This document shows positions 16,846-25,585 of a DNA stretch of 64,000 nt, piece by piece. Source of the DNA: Bacteroidales bacterium. Lineage in GTDB: Bacteria; Bacteroidota; Bacteroidia; Bacteroidales; UBA1402. Numbering within the stretch: position 1 is the stretch's first letter; every line of letters starts with the position of its first letter. The translations under genes were made by a program, and so were the position numbers. Where the stretch lies: NCBI GenBank assembly GCA_028709215.1, contig JAQVXI010000001.1:124537-188536 (forward strand). Reading direction: 5' to 3'. The notes under the pieces are model-generated. The model did no database searches. It was not told the DNA's origin and was given only the letters and a program-made list of their open reading frames with translations.

Positions 16846-17148
16846 ATGAAAGCAAGTTTTGATCAGATCATTCAAGATCCCCGACCCGTGGTGGTCGATT
16901 TCTTTGCAACCTGGTGCGGCCCCTGCAAGGCTCAGGCGCCTATTTTACAGTCTTTTGCCAGTGAGATGGGCGATGCGGTACGCGTAATAAAAATTGACGT
17001 GGATCAAAATCCGGAAGTCGCACAGCGTTATGGGATTCAGAGTATTCCTACAATGATGATTTTTCAAGCCGGAAACGTACGCTATCGTCAACCCGGAGTG
17101 CATCAAAAGGAGCAGCTGAAACAGTTGGTTCGTCCGTATTTGGCTTAA
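16846..17148 (+). CDS. trxA: Thioredoxin
   Basis: A 100-residue canonical thioredoxin with the active site W-C24-GP-C27 (FFATWCGPCKAQAP) and the cis-proline loop SIPTMMIFQAG. It is 9 nt downstream of trxB and is its likely direct substrate, supplying electrons to peroxidases such as the OsmC protein. Confidence 0.95.
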   Translation: MKASFDQIIQDPRPVVVDFFATWCGPCKAQAPILQSFASEMGDAVRVIKIDVDQNPEVAQRYGIQSIPTMMIFQAGNVRYRQPGVHQKEQLKQLVRPYLA

Positions 17149-17202
17149 ATGAACAATGCGGTTGGCTCGTTGTTGTATGGAAAACCCTTGACTAATACGA
17201 CT

Positions 17203-17736
17203 ATGAGACGCATTTTATGGATTTTCTTGCTGCTTTCACCCTTTTTCTCATCGTGTGCAAAAAGCTCAAAAATGGAAGTAAACAACACGCCTGTAGCATC
17301 GGTCGATTTGGATCGGTACCTTGGAACATGGTATGAAATCGCACGCATTGACCATCGTTTTGAAAAAGACTTGGTTGCGGTTCAAGCGCAGTACCGGTTG
17401 AAAGAAAACGGCAAGATCGAAGTGCGCAACAGCGGACATAAATTTACGGTTGACGGTGAATATAAGGAGGCTATAGGAAAAGCGTATCAACCCGATCTCA
17501 ATCAGCCGGGTTTGTTACGCGTTTCCTTTTTCCTTTGGTTTTATTCCGATTATCGCATTTTGGAATTGGATGCAGATTATCGCTATGTGCTGGTAGGGGG
17601 ATCCAACGAAGATTATTTGTGGATATTAAGCCGCACGCCCACGCTTTCTGAAGCGGTTATTCAAGATCTTTATCGAAAAGCTCAGGCTCGCGGTTACTCA
17701 ACAGACCGATTGATGCGTGTGCCTCAGGTCTTATAA
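17203..17736 (+). CDS. Lipocalin lipoprotein (Blc-like)
   Basis: A 177-residue lipocalin. The signal peptide ends in the lipobox SSC, so it is probably an envelope lipoprotein. The lipocalin signature LDRYLGTWYEIARIDHRFEKDL is followed by the second motif YRYVLVGG and the third in WILSRTPTLS, as in bacterial Blc, which binds fatty acids or lysophospholipids. I start it at 17203 (MRRILWIFLL), because the ATG at 17149 would place 18 polar residues before the signal peptide. It is last in the redox operon and overlaps the convergent downstream gene by 6 bp. Confidence 0.88.
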   Translation: MRRILWIFLLLSPFFSSCAKSSKMEVNNTPVASVDLDRYLGTWYEIARIDHRFEKDLVAVQAQYRLKENGKIEVRNSGHKFTVDGEYKEAIGKAYQPDLNQPGLLRVSFFLWFYSDYRILELDADYRYVLVGGSNEDYLWILSRTPTLSEAVIQDLYRKAQARGYSTDRLMRVPQVL

Positions 17737-18828
17737 CGTTTCAACGTTGAATTGATAATCCTGAAGCATCTCTTCGTGGATTTTTATCCACTCCTTCATG
17801 AGTTTTACCTGCTTCGCAACGAGTTTTTCGTTGCGAACTTTTTTGTGAATGAATGTTCGCTCGTCGATTTTTTCCATTCCACTTCTGAGCAAACGTCCGA
17901 TGGCGTTTTTCTCCCATTCGGCATCCCTTTCGAACCATTGCAACGCTGGCCCGGTTTCGGCATCGTAGCATTCGATGATTTTATCCGTGCCGGGGCCATC
18001 GCAGATTTCGTTTCCGTTGTAACGTAGGCTTAAACGAAGCATGGGGCGCTTTTCTTCATCCAAATCAATCTCCAGATGTGCTTGCTTCTCCGCCTCGATC
18101 CGTTGAACATTCATCCCGTCGGTGCTGACGACGTGTTGCTCCAGACAGTTGCGAACAAAGGTATTTAAATAGGTTTTTTCGTAGGAGAGCGGGACTTCGA
18201 TTTGATTTTTACTAAAAAAGGGAGTGAATCGCTTCATCTCTACTCCAGGTAAATGAAATAGTTTGTGATCCAAGATGAAAATGGCCGGACTGTGGCTCAG
18301 TATGATGGGGGTTTGATGAATCAGTTCAATGGCTTCTTCATCCCATGTTATTTGAAGGGTGTATCGAATGTAGGATTCCTCTTCCGGTTTTGCAAAATGA
18401 CAGTAAACCGTTGGTGTTTTTGTGGGTATTAAAATTTGATCGGATGCATACAAATGCCGTACCGTTACTTTTTCACGTAGGTAAATAGGCATATCGGAGG
18501 CTTCAATCAACTGAATCATCGCCTCTTGCTTGGTCTCAATGTAGGGTTTGATGCTTTTTTCTACAATCTCAGGTTTAACCTTTTTATGGAAAGCTGCAAT
18601 ATTTTTCTCTTTGGAATATAATAGCATTAATTGGGCATCCGAAATGGATTCAGCCAGAAGGATCAATTGCTTCCCGGCTTCGTTCAAATCGCCGTATTGA
18701 GCGGTATGGCTGTCAGCAAACTCCAATATGGCGTTCATGCCATATTCGTTTTCTGAGACCAACAAGGGTTGGATAACATAACCCCACATGGGGTGTTTGG
18801 ATAGACTTATAACTATTTTTTCAATCAT
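17731..18828 (-). CDS. Orphan protein resembling the N-terminal region of Bacteroidota SNF2 helicases
   Basis: A 365-residue soluble protein, mostly charged, without signal peptide or membrane segment. Phrases such as ISLSKHPMWGYVIQPLLV, QLMLLYSKEKNIAAFHKKV and TGPALQWFERDAEWEKNAI resemble, to my reading, the non-catalytic N-terminal region of large SNF2-type DEAD/DEAH helicases of Bacteroidales. No Walker A, DEAH or helicase C-terminal motif follows: the frame ends in a stop and the lipocalin gene lies next door on the other strand. It is therefore either a stand-alone regulatory module or the remnant of a truncated helicase. The start is 18828, with 18834 equally possible. Confidence 0.5.
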   Translation of the reverse strand: MIEKIVISLSKHPMWGYVIQPLLVSENEYGMNAILEFADSHTAQYGDLNEAGKQLILLAESISDAQLMLLYSKEKNIAAFHKKVKPEIVEKSIKPYIETKQEAMIQLIEASDMPIYLREKVTVRHLYASDQILIPTKTPTVYCHFAKPEEESYIRYTLQITWDEEAIELIHQTPIILSHSPAIFILDHKLFHLPGVEMKRFTPFFSKNQIEVPLSYEKTYLNTFVRNCLEQHVVSTDGMNVQRIEAEKQAHLEIDLDEEKRPMLRLSLRYNGNEICDGPGTDKIIECYDAETGPALQWFERDAEWEKNAIGRLLRSGMEKIDERTFIHKKVRNEKLVAKQVKLMKEWIKIHEEMLQDYQFNVETL

Positions 18829-18961
18829 ATACATTACTGCGATGCCGGACAAAAAAAACTCATCAGAAAAGCGGCATTTTTCTTTTCTGCAAGTCGATCG
18901 TTTTCAGGCATAAGGTTTCAGAAGAGCAACCAACAGAAAAAGTTGGTGCAAATGAGCCATG

Positions 18962-18969
18962 CAAAGGTA
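18962..18969 (-). promoter_or_regulatory. -7 element for the orphan SNF2-like gene
   Basis: The reverse strand reads TACCTTTG, an exact match to TAnnTTTG, giving a leader of about 125 nt. The divergent spacer 18829-19055 holds nothing else I can name; a weak TAATATTG lies in front of the pectate lyase gene. Confidence 0.45.
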
Positions 18970-19055
18970 GCCTTTTTTCCCTAAAAATGACCGGATTTTA
19001 CGGGCATTTTGTTTGACAACCTTGTAATATTGCAAAGACAAAAATCTTTTGATTC

Positions 19056-21374
19056 ATGAAACACATAAGTCTTCTAATTATTCTATTTTCGGCCCTGTTC
19101 TTGCAGGTCCAGGCTGTTCCTTCCTTGCTGTCCAGTGTGCCTTCAAACAATCAACAGCAAGTATCCGTTCAGTCCCGCTTGGTTTTAACCCTATCCGAAT
19201 CCGTTCAACTGGGCGAAGGGAACGCAACGTTGAATGGGAATGTGGTAGAACCGCTGACACAGACACAGCAATATCTGATTTTTGCGCCCGTTTTGGATTA
19301 TTTTTGCACGTATGAGCTCCACCTGCCTGCCGGCTATCTAAAATCGACTTCAGGCGAATCGGAGGAAATCCGCCTGCGATTTACAACGGCTCCGGAACCC
19401 ATGCCGAACGGCTGCAACGTCGGTGTTGCTCAGAATGGATCCAGGCAATATGTAAGTATACAGGAAGCCATTGATGCTGCTCCTTCCTACTCGGATCAAC
19501 GGTTCGTGATTTTTGTAGATTCCGGTTCGTACGCTTCCGTTCATATCCCGGAAGACAAGCCCAACATTACGTTGTGGGGTAAGGATCGTCATCGAGTGCA
19601 TATTCGGCAGGAAGCAATGGACAAACCGGCCGTGCAAATCGATGCAGAAGGAAGCTATTTGTTTCAATTGGGACTGGAAGCTCCTAATGGTGCTGGTTTA
19701 GAATACCGTTCGGATAAGAACGTCTTGCGTTTTTGTCGCATTGAGGCCGGACGTGCAGCGATAAAACAATACGAAGGACGGCTGCATGTGGCAGAGAGTG
19801 TATTGAAGAGTGGGGGGGCGATTGTCTCATCCTTGGGGAAAATGTATGTAGAAACCAGTACCTTACAGGCGGTGGGTGCGGCAACGGTTTTGGAATCCGG
19901 ATCCGCTGAACATCAGCCCTACGGATTGGTTCTGAATGCTTCTTGGGTACAGGCGGGTCAGGACAGTATTCGGTTGGTCAATGCACTGTCAGATGGCGCG
20001 ATGATCCATGTACAGCAAACCGCATTGCCTTCTTTGTTGCGTACGGATGCCTGGAACGACCATGATTTCACCTCCGTTGCATTCAGTGAATATATGAATT
20101 ATGGTTTAGGGGCGAGACGATATCCGGTCGTTTACATGACAGAGACCATGGCTGAGACGGTGCTTCTGTCTATGTTTGAAGGTTGGGATCCGTACGATGT
20201 TTTGCGCAATACCGGAAAACAGTTTGACACCTGGATTGAAGGAGCGGGGTATGGAGCCAATCGGGGCGGTAACGGAGGACAGACGGTGACCGTCTCAACA
20301 GAGGCGGATCTAAGGAGTTTTGCTGCATCCAACCATCCGACCATTATACGGGTTCAGGGTACAATACACTTGAGCCAGGCGGTTGGCGTCGGGTCAAATA
20401 CGACCATTACCGGAGTGGATGAGTCCAGCACAATTGTTGGCAATCTATATGTGGGGTCTGAAGCCCGAAATGTAATCATTCAATATTTGAATATTACACA
20501 TCCGGGGGAACTGAAAGCCAACGATGGTATTTCCATTGAAGGGGCAAAGCGTGTGCTGGTACGACATGTTTCATTGTTTGATTGCAGTGACGGGACTTGT
20601 GATACGCGAAACGGAGCAGACAGTATTACGGTAGCTTGGAATAAGATTTACTACGTGAATCAGTTGGACGGGCACCGATATACCATGATCGCGGATGGTG
20701 TGCTGATACGCAATGATATGGGGGAGGTGATTGATTATGGAAATCCGTTGCACATCACGTTTCATCACAATTGGTGGAGTACGCTCTGCGATCAACGCAT
20801 GCCTTCCAGTACCAATGCACATGCACATTTGTATAACAATTATTGGGCTGCTACCAATAATTACTATTGCAGTTTGGCGCGTACCAATAGCGAATTTTAC
20901 AGCGAGCAGAATTTCTATCAAACGGTTCGCAACCCAATCTATAACGATGGCTTTGTGAGCAAAATATATACTTCCGGCAATGTGTATCGTGCTTGTTTTG
21001 GATCCATCCACAGCGGTCGTGATGCCGTTGCTGCGCCAGCCTACGATTATGTTCCGGGTTCGGCTGCCGATGTTCCATCCCTGGCTACTGCCCGTTCGGG
21101 AAATGTGCGCGTAGATCCCTCGTATGTACCCACGCATGTGAAACCACTGGATGCGACCGGTCTTTCTCCCAAAATGTGGTTTGATTCGAATGGATTGCGG
21201 GTGAGCTACCAAGCGTATGTACCGGGAACCGAACTGGTGGTTTATACACTGCAGGGTTTATGTGTGGCGCGGGTTACCATGAAACAGGCTGAAATGGATG
21301 TTGATTTGCCGGATGGAAACCAGGTGTATGTGGTTCGTTTGGGTGGGTATAGTCGTTGTATGGTCCGAATTTGA
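19056..21374 (+). CDS. Secreted degenerate pectinesterase (CE8)-pectate lyase (PL1) fusion
   Basis: A 772-residue secreted protein. After the signal peptide comes an Ig-like domain (about 21-115), a right-handed beta-helix that starts like a CE8 pectin methylesterase (YVSIQEAIDAAPSYSDQRFV, about 130-330), then a PL1-type pectate lyase (about 385-690) with the PL1 motifs NADSITVAWN-like and FHHNWWSTLCDQRMP, and a C-terminal segment resembling a short T9SS sorting domain. The CE8 part lacks the usual QDTL and VDFIFG catalytic segments: RAAIKQYEG and GGAIVSSLG stand there instead, so it is probably inactive and may bind substrate. It is convergent with a GH28 gene, forming a small pectin locus. 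Confidence 0.82.
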   Translation: MKHISLLIILFSALFLQVQAVPSLLSSVPSNNQQQVSVQSRLVLTLSESVQLGEGNATLNGNVVEPLTQTQQYLIFAPVLDYFCTYELHLPAGYLKSTSGESEEIRLRFTTAPEPMPNGCNVGVAQNGSRQYVSIQEAIDAAPSYSDQRFVIFVDSGSYASVHIPEDKPNITLWGKDRHRVHIRQEAMDKPAVQIDAEGSYLFQLGLEAPNGAGLEYRSDKNVLRFCRIEAGRAAIKQYEGRLHVAESVLKSGGAIVSSLGKMYVETSTLQAVGAATVLESGSAEHQPYGLVLNASWVQAGQDSIRLVNALSDGAMIHVQQTALPSLLRTDAWNDHDFTSVAFSEYMNYGLGARRYPVVYMTETMAETVLLSMFEGWDPYDVLRNTGKQFDTWIEGAGYGANRGGNGGQTVTVSTEADLRSFAASNHPTIIRVQGTIHLSQAVGVGSNTTITGVDESSTIVGNLYVGSEARNVIIQYLNITHPGELKANDGISIEGAKRVLVRHVSLFDCSDGTCDTRNGADSITVAWNKIYYVNQLDGHRYTMIADGVLIRNDMGEVIDYGNPLHITFHHNWWSTLCDQRMPSSTNAHAHLYNNYWAATNNYYCSLARTNSEFYSEQNFYQTVRNPIYNDGFVSKIYTSGNVYRACFGSIHSGRDAVAAPAYDYVPGSAADVPSLATARSGNVRVDPSYVPTHVKPLDATGLSPKMWFDSNGLRVSYQAYVPGTELVVYTLQGLCVARVTMKQAEMDVDLPDGNQVYVVRLGGYSRCMVRI

Positions 21375-21381
21375 GCAACGA

Positions 21382-21417
21382 AAAACGGTCAGAGGCATGC
21401 ATGCTTCTGACCGTTTT
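21382..21417. terminator. Bidirectional terminator between PL1 and GH28 genes
   Basis: Arms AAAACGGTCAGA (21382-21393) and TCTGACCGTTTT (21406-21417) pair perfectly, with a GCATGCATGC palindrome inside the loop. It lies between two convergent stops. Confidence 0.75.
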
Positions 21418-21435
21418 ATTGTTGCCAACGTAAGA

Positions 21436-22749
21436 TTACTTTGTTTGTATGTGGACGTTTTTGACGACCAAATTCTCGATGAGAGCGGCGTCGTAGCTGC
21501 CGTTTTTGGCACGGATGTTTAGGTTTTCAAAGTGGAAATCCTTCAAGGCGTATTGATCCGATTTACGAACGTTGAAGAATGTGTTGCATTCCAGCTGAAT
21601 GTTGCGCATGGTAATGTTGTTGGCATGTGACATGGGCATGTCTTCGCGGTCTTTTAAATCAAAAAATTGAGACCATGGATGGATAAATAAGAAGTTGCTT
21701 GCGTTGCCCTTTATGTCTTCGACGGTAATGTATTCGTAGTGTTGCGGGGTGTCCGGACGCATTTTTAACCAAAGCAGACGGGTGGCCTCTTGTACGTCGA
21801 TGCGACGGAGGATGATGTTGCGGTTGTGGATGGACTCACTCCCGCAGGTCAACGCGCTGTGGCAATACCCGTACGTACAGTCTTCGATAATGATGTTGAA
21901 GTTGCCTCCGTTGTTGGGGTCTTTGTCAGCCCATGGGCCTTTGCCCCCTTTGAGTGCTACGGCATCGTCATTGACAGACATGTAGCAATTTTTGACCAGT
22001 ACATCGGAACAAACATCGATGTCGATGGCATCCGAGCTGGGAGCCTTGACCGGTTTTGCCGGGGCAAAGATGTGCAGACCAAGCAATTTAACCCGGTTGC
22101 ATTTGTATAGATGGGTGGTCCAGAAGGGAGAGTTGATCAGACTTACACCGGAGAGTTGTACATCGTTGCTGTTGGAAATAAAGACCAAGCGGGGTCTGAG
22201 TTCATCCATATTGGTGCACTTTGGAATGACGGAACGACGCAGCCAAAACGATTGCCAATAGCGGTGTCCGTTGCCGTTGATGGTGCCTTTGCCGGAAATC
22301 GTGAAGCCATCCACACCATCGGCGTTGACCAAAGCAGAAAAATATTTCAGCGTTTGACCCTCTATTCGTGTCATTCGAATCTCAAAGTTGCTGATGTCGT
22401 CACTACCCTTGAGCGTACCGCCGGATTCGATGTGTAAGTGTGTTTTGGGCTTAAAAAAAATGGAGCCACTCAGGAATGTTCCTTTTGGGATGACGACGAC
22501 GCCACCGCCGTTTTGGGCTGCCAAATCAATGACTGCTTGAATTTCTTTGGTTTGAATACGGTTACTGTCTTGTGCTACACCGTAATCGGTGATTCGGTAT
22601 GCTTTGCCCAAGGACGATAGGGAGGCAATACGGGTATCACGGAACCAGTCCGGAATGGGTGTGCCATCCGGAAATAAGTCGGCAGCAAATAGATTAAAGC
22701 CGGTCAAAAGGGCCAGCACAAGTGTGGATAACTTTTTTAGTCGAATCAT
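21436..22749 (-). CDS. Glycoside hydrolase family 28 (polygalacturonase-type)
   Basis: A 437-residue secreted enzyme with a signal peptide (LSTLVLALLTGFNLFAA). The architecture is a right-handed beta-helix. GH28 landmarks appear in order: SGKGTINGNGHRYW, SDAIDIDVCSDVLVKNC, the acidic pair in NDDAVALKGG, a histidine in GYCHSALTCGSE, and LLWLKMRPD. The classical GHG and RIK motifs are altered, so the exact specificity (galacturonan, rhamnogalacturonan or substituted oligomers) is open. The ATG at 22749 gives the signal peptide; a longer in-frame start at 22953 would overlap the divergent ferritin gene. Confidence 0.85.
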   Translation of the reverse strand: MIRLKKLSTLVLALLTGFNLFAADLFPDGTPIPDWFRDTRIASLSSLGKAYRITDYGVAQDSNRIQTKEIQAVIDLAAQNGGGVVVIPKGTFLSGSIFFKPKTHLHIESGGTLKGSDDISNFEIRMTRIEGQTLKYFSALVNADGVDGFTISGKGTINGNGHRYWQSFWLRRSVIPKCTNMDELRPRLVFISNSNDVQLSGVSLINSPFWTTHLYKCNRVKLLGLHIFAPAKPVKAPSSDAIDIDVCSDVLVKNCYMSVNDDAVALKGGKGPWADKDPNNGGNFNIIIEDCTYGYCHSALTCGSESIHNRNIILRRIDVQEATRLLWLKMRPDTPQHYEYITVEDIKGNASNFLFIHPWSQFFDLKDREDMPMSHANNITMRNIQLECNTFFNVRKSDQYALKDFHFENLNIRAKNGSYDAALIENLVVKNVHIQTK

Positions 22750-22773
22750 GATTTGTTTCTTATGGTTACTGTA

Positions 22774-22805
22774 CAAAGATACACTTCGTTCGCACTCAAA
22801 GCAAA
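22774..22805 (-). promoter_or_regulatory. Bacteroidota promoter of the GH28 gene
   Basis: Reverse strand: -33 TTTG at 22805-22802 and -7 TATCTTTG at 22781-22774, 20 nt apart. The ATG is 24 nt downstream. Confidence 0.65.
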
Positions 22806-22891
22806 AGAAAATAGTGGGGTATATTGCTGCAAAAGGTGGCATTTTTTTTGTAAATTGCGGGAAGTTATTAACCCTATAAAGGAATATTACC

Positions 22892-23404
22892 ATGGGAAAA
22901 CAAGCGATTAATGTATCCTCCGTAGATGTACGTAAACTATTGGACATGCTCAATGCAGCACTGTCTGAAGAATGGCTGGCCTATTATCAGTATTGGATTG
23001 GCGCACGCTTAATGGAAGGTCCAATGCGCAGTGAAGTGGAACCGGAATTGCTCGTTCATGCCACTGAAGAATTGGCTCATGCCGAATTGGTGGCCAATCG
23101 CATCATCCAGTTGGGAGGCACTCCCGTTATTAATCCAAGTCAATGGACACAGTTGGCACGTTGCCCCTACGACGAACCTTCTGATCCGTATATCGAAGTC
23201 ATTTTGGAGCAAAACTTAAAAGGTGAGCGATGCGCCATTCAGCGGTATCAGGAAATCGCCGATTTTTGCAACGGCAAAGATCATTCAACCCATCAGATGG
23301 CAGTGCAAATTCTTAACGACGAATTGGAACACGAAAACGACATTGAAGATTGGTTGACTGATTTGAATCGCATGAAAGAAGAGTGGAAGAAGATTCGACT
23401 CTAA
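22892..23404 (+). CDS. Dps-like ferritin (DpsL/thioferritin type)
   Basis: A 170-residue four-helix ferritin-like protein. The iron ligands are visible as EEWLAYYQYW (E26/E27), HATEELAHAELV (E59/E60 and H63), E112 in KGERCAIQRYQEI, and NDELEHENDIEDW. The opening LSEEWLAYYQYWIGARLMEG is typical of the DPSL proteins of Bacteroides. Cysteines 91, 114 and 126 may include the redox pair that defines thioferritins, but I could not verify their spacing against a reference. The role is iron storage with peroxide protection of DNA. It is divergent from the GH28 gene. Confidence 0.8.
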   Translation: MGKQAINVSSVDVRKLLDMLNAALSEEWLAYYQYWIGARLMEGPMRSEVEPELLVHATEELAHAELVANRIIQLGGTPVINPSQWTQLARCPYDEPSDPYIEVILEQNLKGERCAIQRYQEIADFCNGKDHSTHQMAVQILNDELEHENDIEDWLTDLNRMKEEWKKIRL

Positions 23405-23420
23405 ATTGCCACATTTTTTC

Positions 23421-23428
23421 TACCTTTG
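23421..23428 (+). promoter_or_regulatory. -7 element of the IMP dehydrogenase gene
   Basis: TACCTTTG matches TAnnTTTG, 21 nt before the ATG at 23450. An in-frame TTG at 23426 lies inside it and is therefore not the start. Confidence 0.6.
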
Positions 23429-23449
23429 CGGCATCAATTCAATCGACAT

Positions 23450-24949
23450 ATGGCAAGAATTCTTAATGAAGTTTCCAGAACGTTTAATGAGTTTCTCATT
23501 ATTCCCGGTCTGACGACCAAAAAGCATACCATGGATAATGTGTCCCTGGTGACTCCTTTGGTGCGATACAAAAAGGGTGAGCAACCCAAAATTGCCTTGA
23601 ATGTGCCATTCGTATCGGCGATAATGCAATCAGTTTCTGACAGTGGACTCGCCATAGCCTTGGCAAAAGAAGGTGGACTTTCTTTTATATATGGTTCACA
23701 AAGCATCGAGAGTCAGGCTCGTATGGTACACGAGGTGAAAAACCACAAAGCAGGTTTTGTGGAAAGTCGTGCCAACCTGACGCCCGAGCATACTCTGTTG
23801 GATGTATTGGAACTCAAGGAAACAACCGGTTTTTCAACCATTGGTATCACCGATGACGGTAGTCCCATGGGTGTGTTGATGGGCATTGTTACCAGTCGGG
23901 ATTATCGTGCTACGCAGACCAATCTCAACCGAAAGGTTAAGGAATTTATGACTCCGTTTTCGGATCTGGTTACCGGTCGATTGGGAGTGAGCCTGACGGA
24001 GGCCAACGATATCATTTGGGAGCATAAGCTCAATACGTTGCCCATTATTGATGCGGAGCAACGTTTGCAGTATTTTGTCTTCCGCAAGGATTACGAGAGT
24101 CACAAAGAATATCCCAATGAATTGTCTGATGCCGATAAACGTCTTCTGGTAGGAGCAGGGATCAATTCGCGTGATTTTTCGGAACGTGTCCCGGCATTGG
24201 TAGAAGCAGGTGTGGATGTATTGTGCATCGATTCTTCGGATGGATTTTCGGAATGGCAGAAGGATACCATCGAGTATATCAAAAAAGAGTACAACGGCAA
24301 GGTTTTCGTTGGTGCCGGCAACGTGGTTGATCGCGATGGTTTCATGTATTTGGCTGAGGCCGGAGCCGATTTTATTAAGGTCGGAGTTGGTGGTGGAAGT
24401 ATTTGCATCACACGTGAACAAAAAGGCATCGGCAGAGGACAGGCTACCGCGTTGATTGAAGTCGCGCAGGCGCGTGATGAATATTTTGAGAAAACGGGTA
24501 TGTATGTGCCCATTTGTTCCGATGGAGGCATTGTTCAGGATTATCACATGACGCTGGCATTGGCGATGGGCGCAGACTTTTTGATGATGGGACGTTATTT
24601 TGCCCGTTTTGATGAAAGTCCGACACGCAAGCTTTTGGTCGGTGGCAACTATGTGAAAGAATATTGGGGGGAAGGTTCCAATCGAGCCCGCAACTGGCAA
24701 CGTTACGATATGGGTGGTAACAGCAACCTTAAGTTTGAAGAGGGTGTTGATAGTTATGTTCCCTATGCCGGTAAACTCAAGGATAATTTGGATCAGACTT
24801 TGGGAAAAATGAAAGCAACCATGTGCAGTTGCGGCGTTCTATCCATCAAAGAATTGCAAACCGATGCCAAAATAACCATGGTCTCTTCAACGAGTATCAT
24901 TGAAGGGGGTGCCCACGATGTCATCGTAAAGGATAACAAAAATAGTTGA
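23450..24949 (+). CDS. guaB: IMP dehydrogenase
   Basis: A 499-residue cytosolic enzyme oxidising IMP to XMP, the committed step of GMP synthesis. The catalytic cysteine C319 lies in [17 protein letters not shown], followed by the IMP-binding [22 protein letters not shown] and the flap region [10 protein letters not shown]. Two CBS repeats (about residues 95-220) sit between the first barrel strands ([18 protein letters not shown]). It is of the variant IMPDH type found in Bacteroidales and clostridia. It is a single-gene unit with its own promoter and terminator. Confidence 0.95.
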   Translation: MARILNEVSRTFNEFLIIPGLTTKKHTMDNVSLVTPLVRYKKGEQPKIALNVPFVSAIMQSVSDSGLAIALAKEGGLSFIYGSQSIESQARMVHEVKNHKAGFVESRANLTPEHTLLDVLELKETTGFSTIGITDDGSPMGVLMGIVTSRDYRATQTNLNRKVKEFMTPFSDLVTGRLGVSLTEANDIIWEHKLNTLPIIDAEQRLQYFVFRKDYESHKEYPNELSDADKRLLVGAGINSRDFSERVPALVEAGVDVLCIDSSDGFSEWQKDTIEYIKKEYNGKVFVGAGNVVDRDGFMYLAEAGADFIKVGVGGGSICITREQKGIGRGQATALIEVAQARDEYFEKTGMYVPICSDGGIVQDYHMTLALAMGADFLMMGRYFARFDESPTRKLLVGGNYVKEYWGEGSNRARNWQRYDMGGNSNLKFEEGVDSYVPYAGKLKDNLDQTLGKMKATMCSCGVLSIKELQTDAKITMVSSTSIIEGGAHDVIVKDNKNS

Positions 24950-24968
24950 ATTCGAATCCTTTCATCAT

Positions 24969-25005
24969 AAAAAAAGCCTCACGAGTAATCGTTGAGGCTT
25001 TTTTT
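24969..25005. terminator. Intrinsic terminator after guaB, also facing the META gene
   Basis: Arms GCCTCA-CGA and TCG-T-TGAGGC (24976-24984 and 24989-24998) with a one-base bulge are flanked by seven A on the left and seven T on the right, so it can act in both directions between convergent genes. Confidence 0.85.
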
Positions 25006-25020
25006 ATGGCAAAGGAGAGG

Positions 25021-25452
25021 CTATTCTTCGGATACTTCAGAAGGTGTGCAAGACATCAATTCCGTTTCATGCTCATCGTATAGAAACAATTGATCTTTTT
25101 CAATTTTTACGGTGTATGCTTGCGCAAGCGTCTGAAGCAGTAAGTCTTCCACCTGAATGTTGGGACAAAACATTTTTGTTGCACCCATGTGGTCAAATTG
25201 AATGCGATTCGGTTCTGTCAGAACATAATTTCCAAAAAAACGGTTGCATCCCGCAAAGCCGTTGATGCGTTTTTCGGAAGGCTCTAATTGGAACGATGGC
25301 TGCTCGGTCCACGTCGAGTCGATTTCGATCGTTTGTTGCCCAATGGTTTGAACAATCCACCGTGTGCCCTCAATTTCTTGTTGCTTGGTATTACAGGCTG
25401 TCAAGCCTATGATGAGGCAGCATAAGCCTAAGAACCATGTTGGTGTCTTCAT
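25021..25452 (-). CDS. META-domain (HslJ-like) lipoprotein
   Basis: A 143-residue lipoprotein with the lipobox LTAC near residue 20. The META domain is recognisable from EGTRWIVQTIG at the start, INGFAGCNRFFGNYVL in the middle, and FDHMGATKMFCPN. META/HslJ proteins are envelope proteins associated with heat or antibiotic stress; their biochemical role is unknown. I started it at MKTPTWFLGL (25452), since longer in-frame starts lack a signal peptide. It is divergent from the AbgT transporter gene. Confidence 0.85.
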   Translation of the reverse strand: MKTPTWFLGLCCLIIGLTACNTKQQEIEGTRWIVQTIGQQTIEIDSTWTEQPSFQLEPSEKRINGFAGCNRFFGNYVLTEPNRIQFDHMGATKMFCPNIQVEDLLLQTLAQAYTVKIEKDQLFLYDEHETELMSCTPSEVSEE

Positions 25453-25536
25453 TTTCGTTGTTTTTTTAATTTCGATAAAGATACACCAAAGATCGTTTCG
25501 AAAGACGATTTTATTCAAGTTAAGGTTTAAAACGGA

Positions 25537-25567
25537 TTTGAAAAGTGCTTCACATTGTGTATATTTG
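25537..25567 (+). promoter_or_regulatory. Bacteroidota promoter of the abgT-like gene
   Basis: TTTG at 25537-25540 and TATATTTG at 25560-25567 are 19 nt apart. The ATG follows at 25586. Confidence 0.65.
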
Positions 25568-25585
25568 ACACTTGAAACAATATTT

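Noticed and set aside
22750-22953. N-terminal extension of the GH28 gene
   Set aside because: It would overlap the ferritin gene and place the signal peptide in the middle of the protein.
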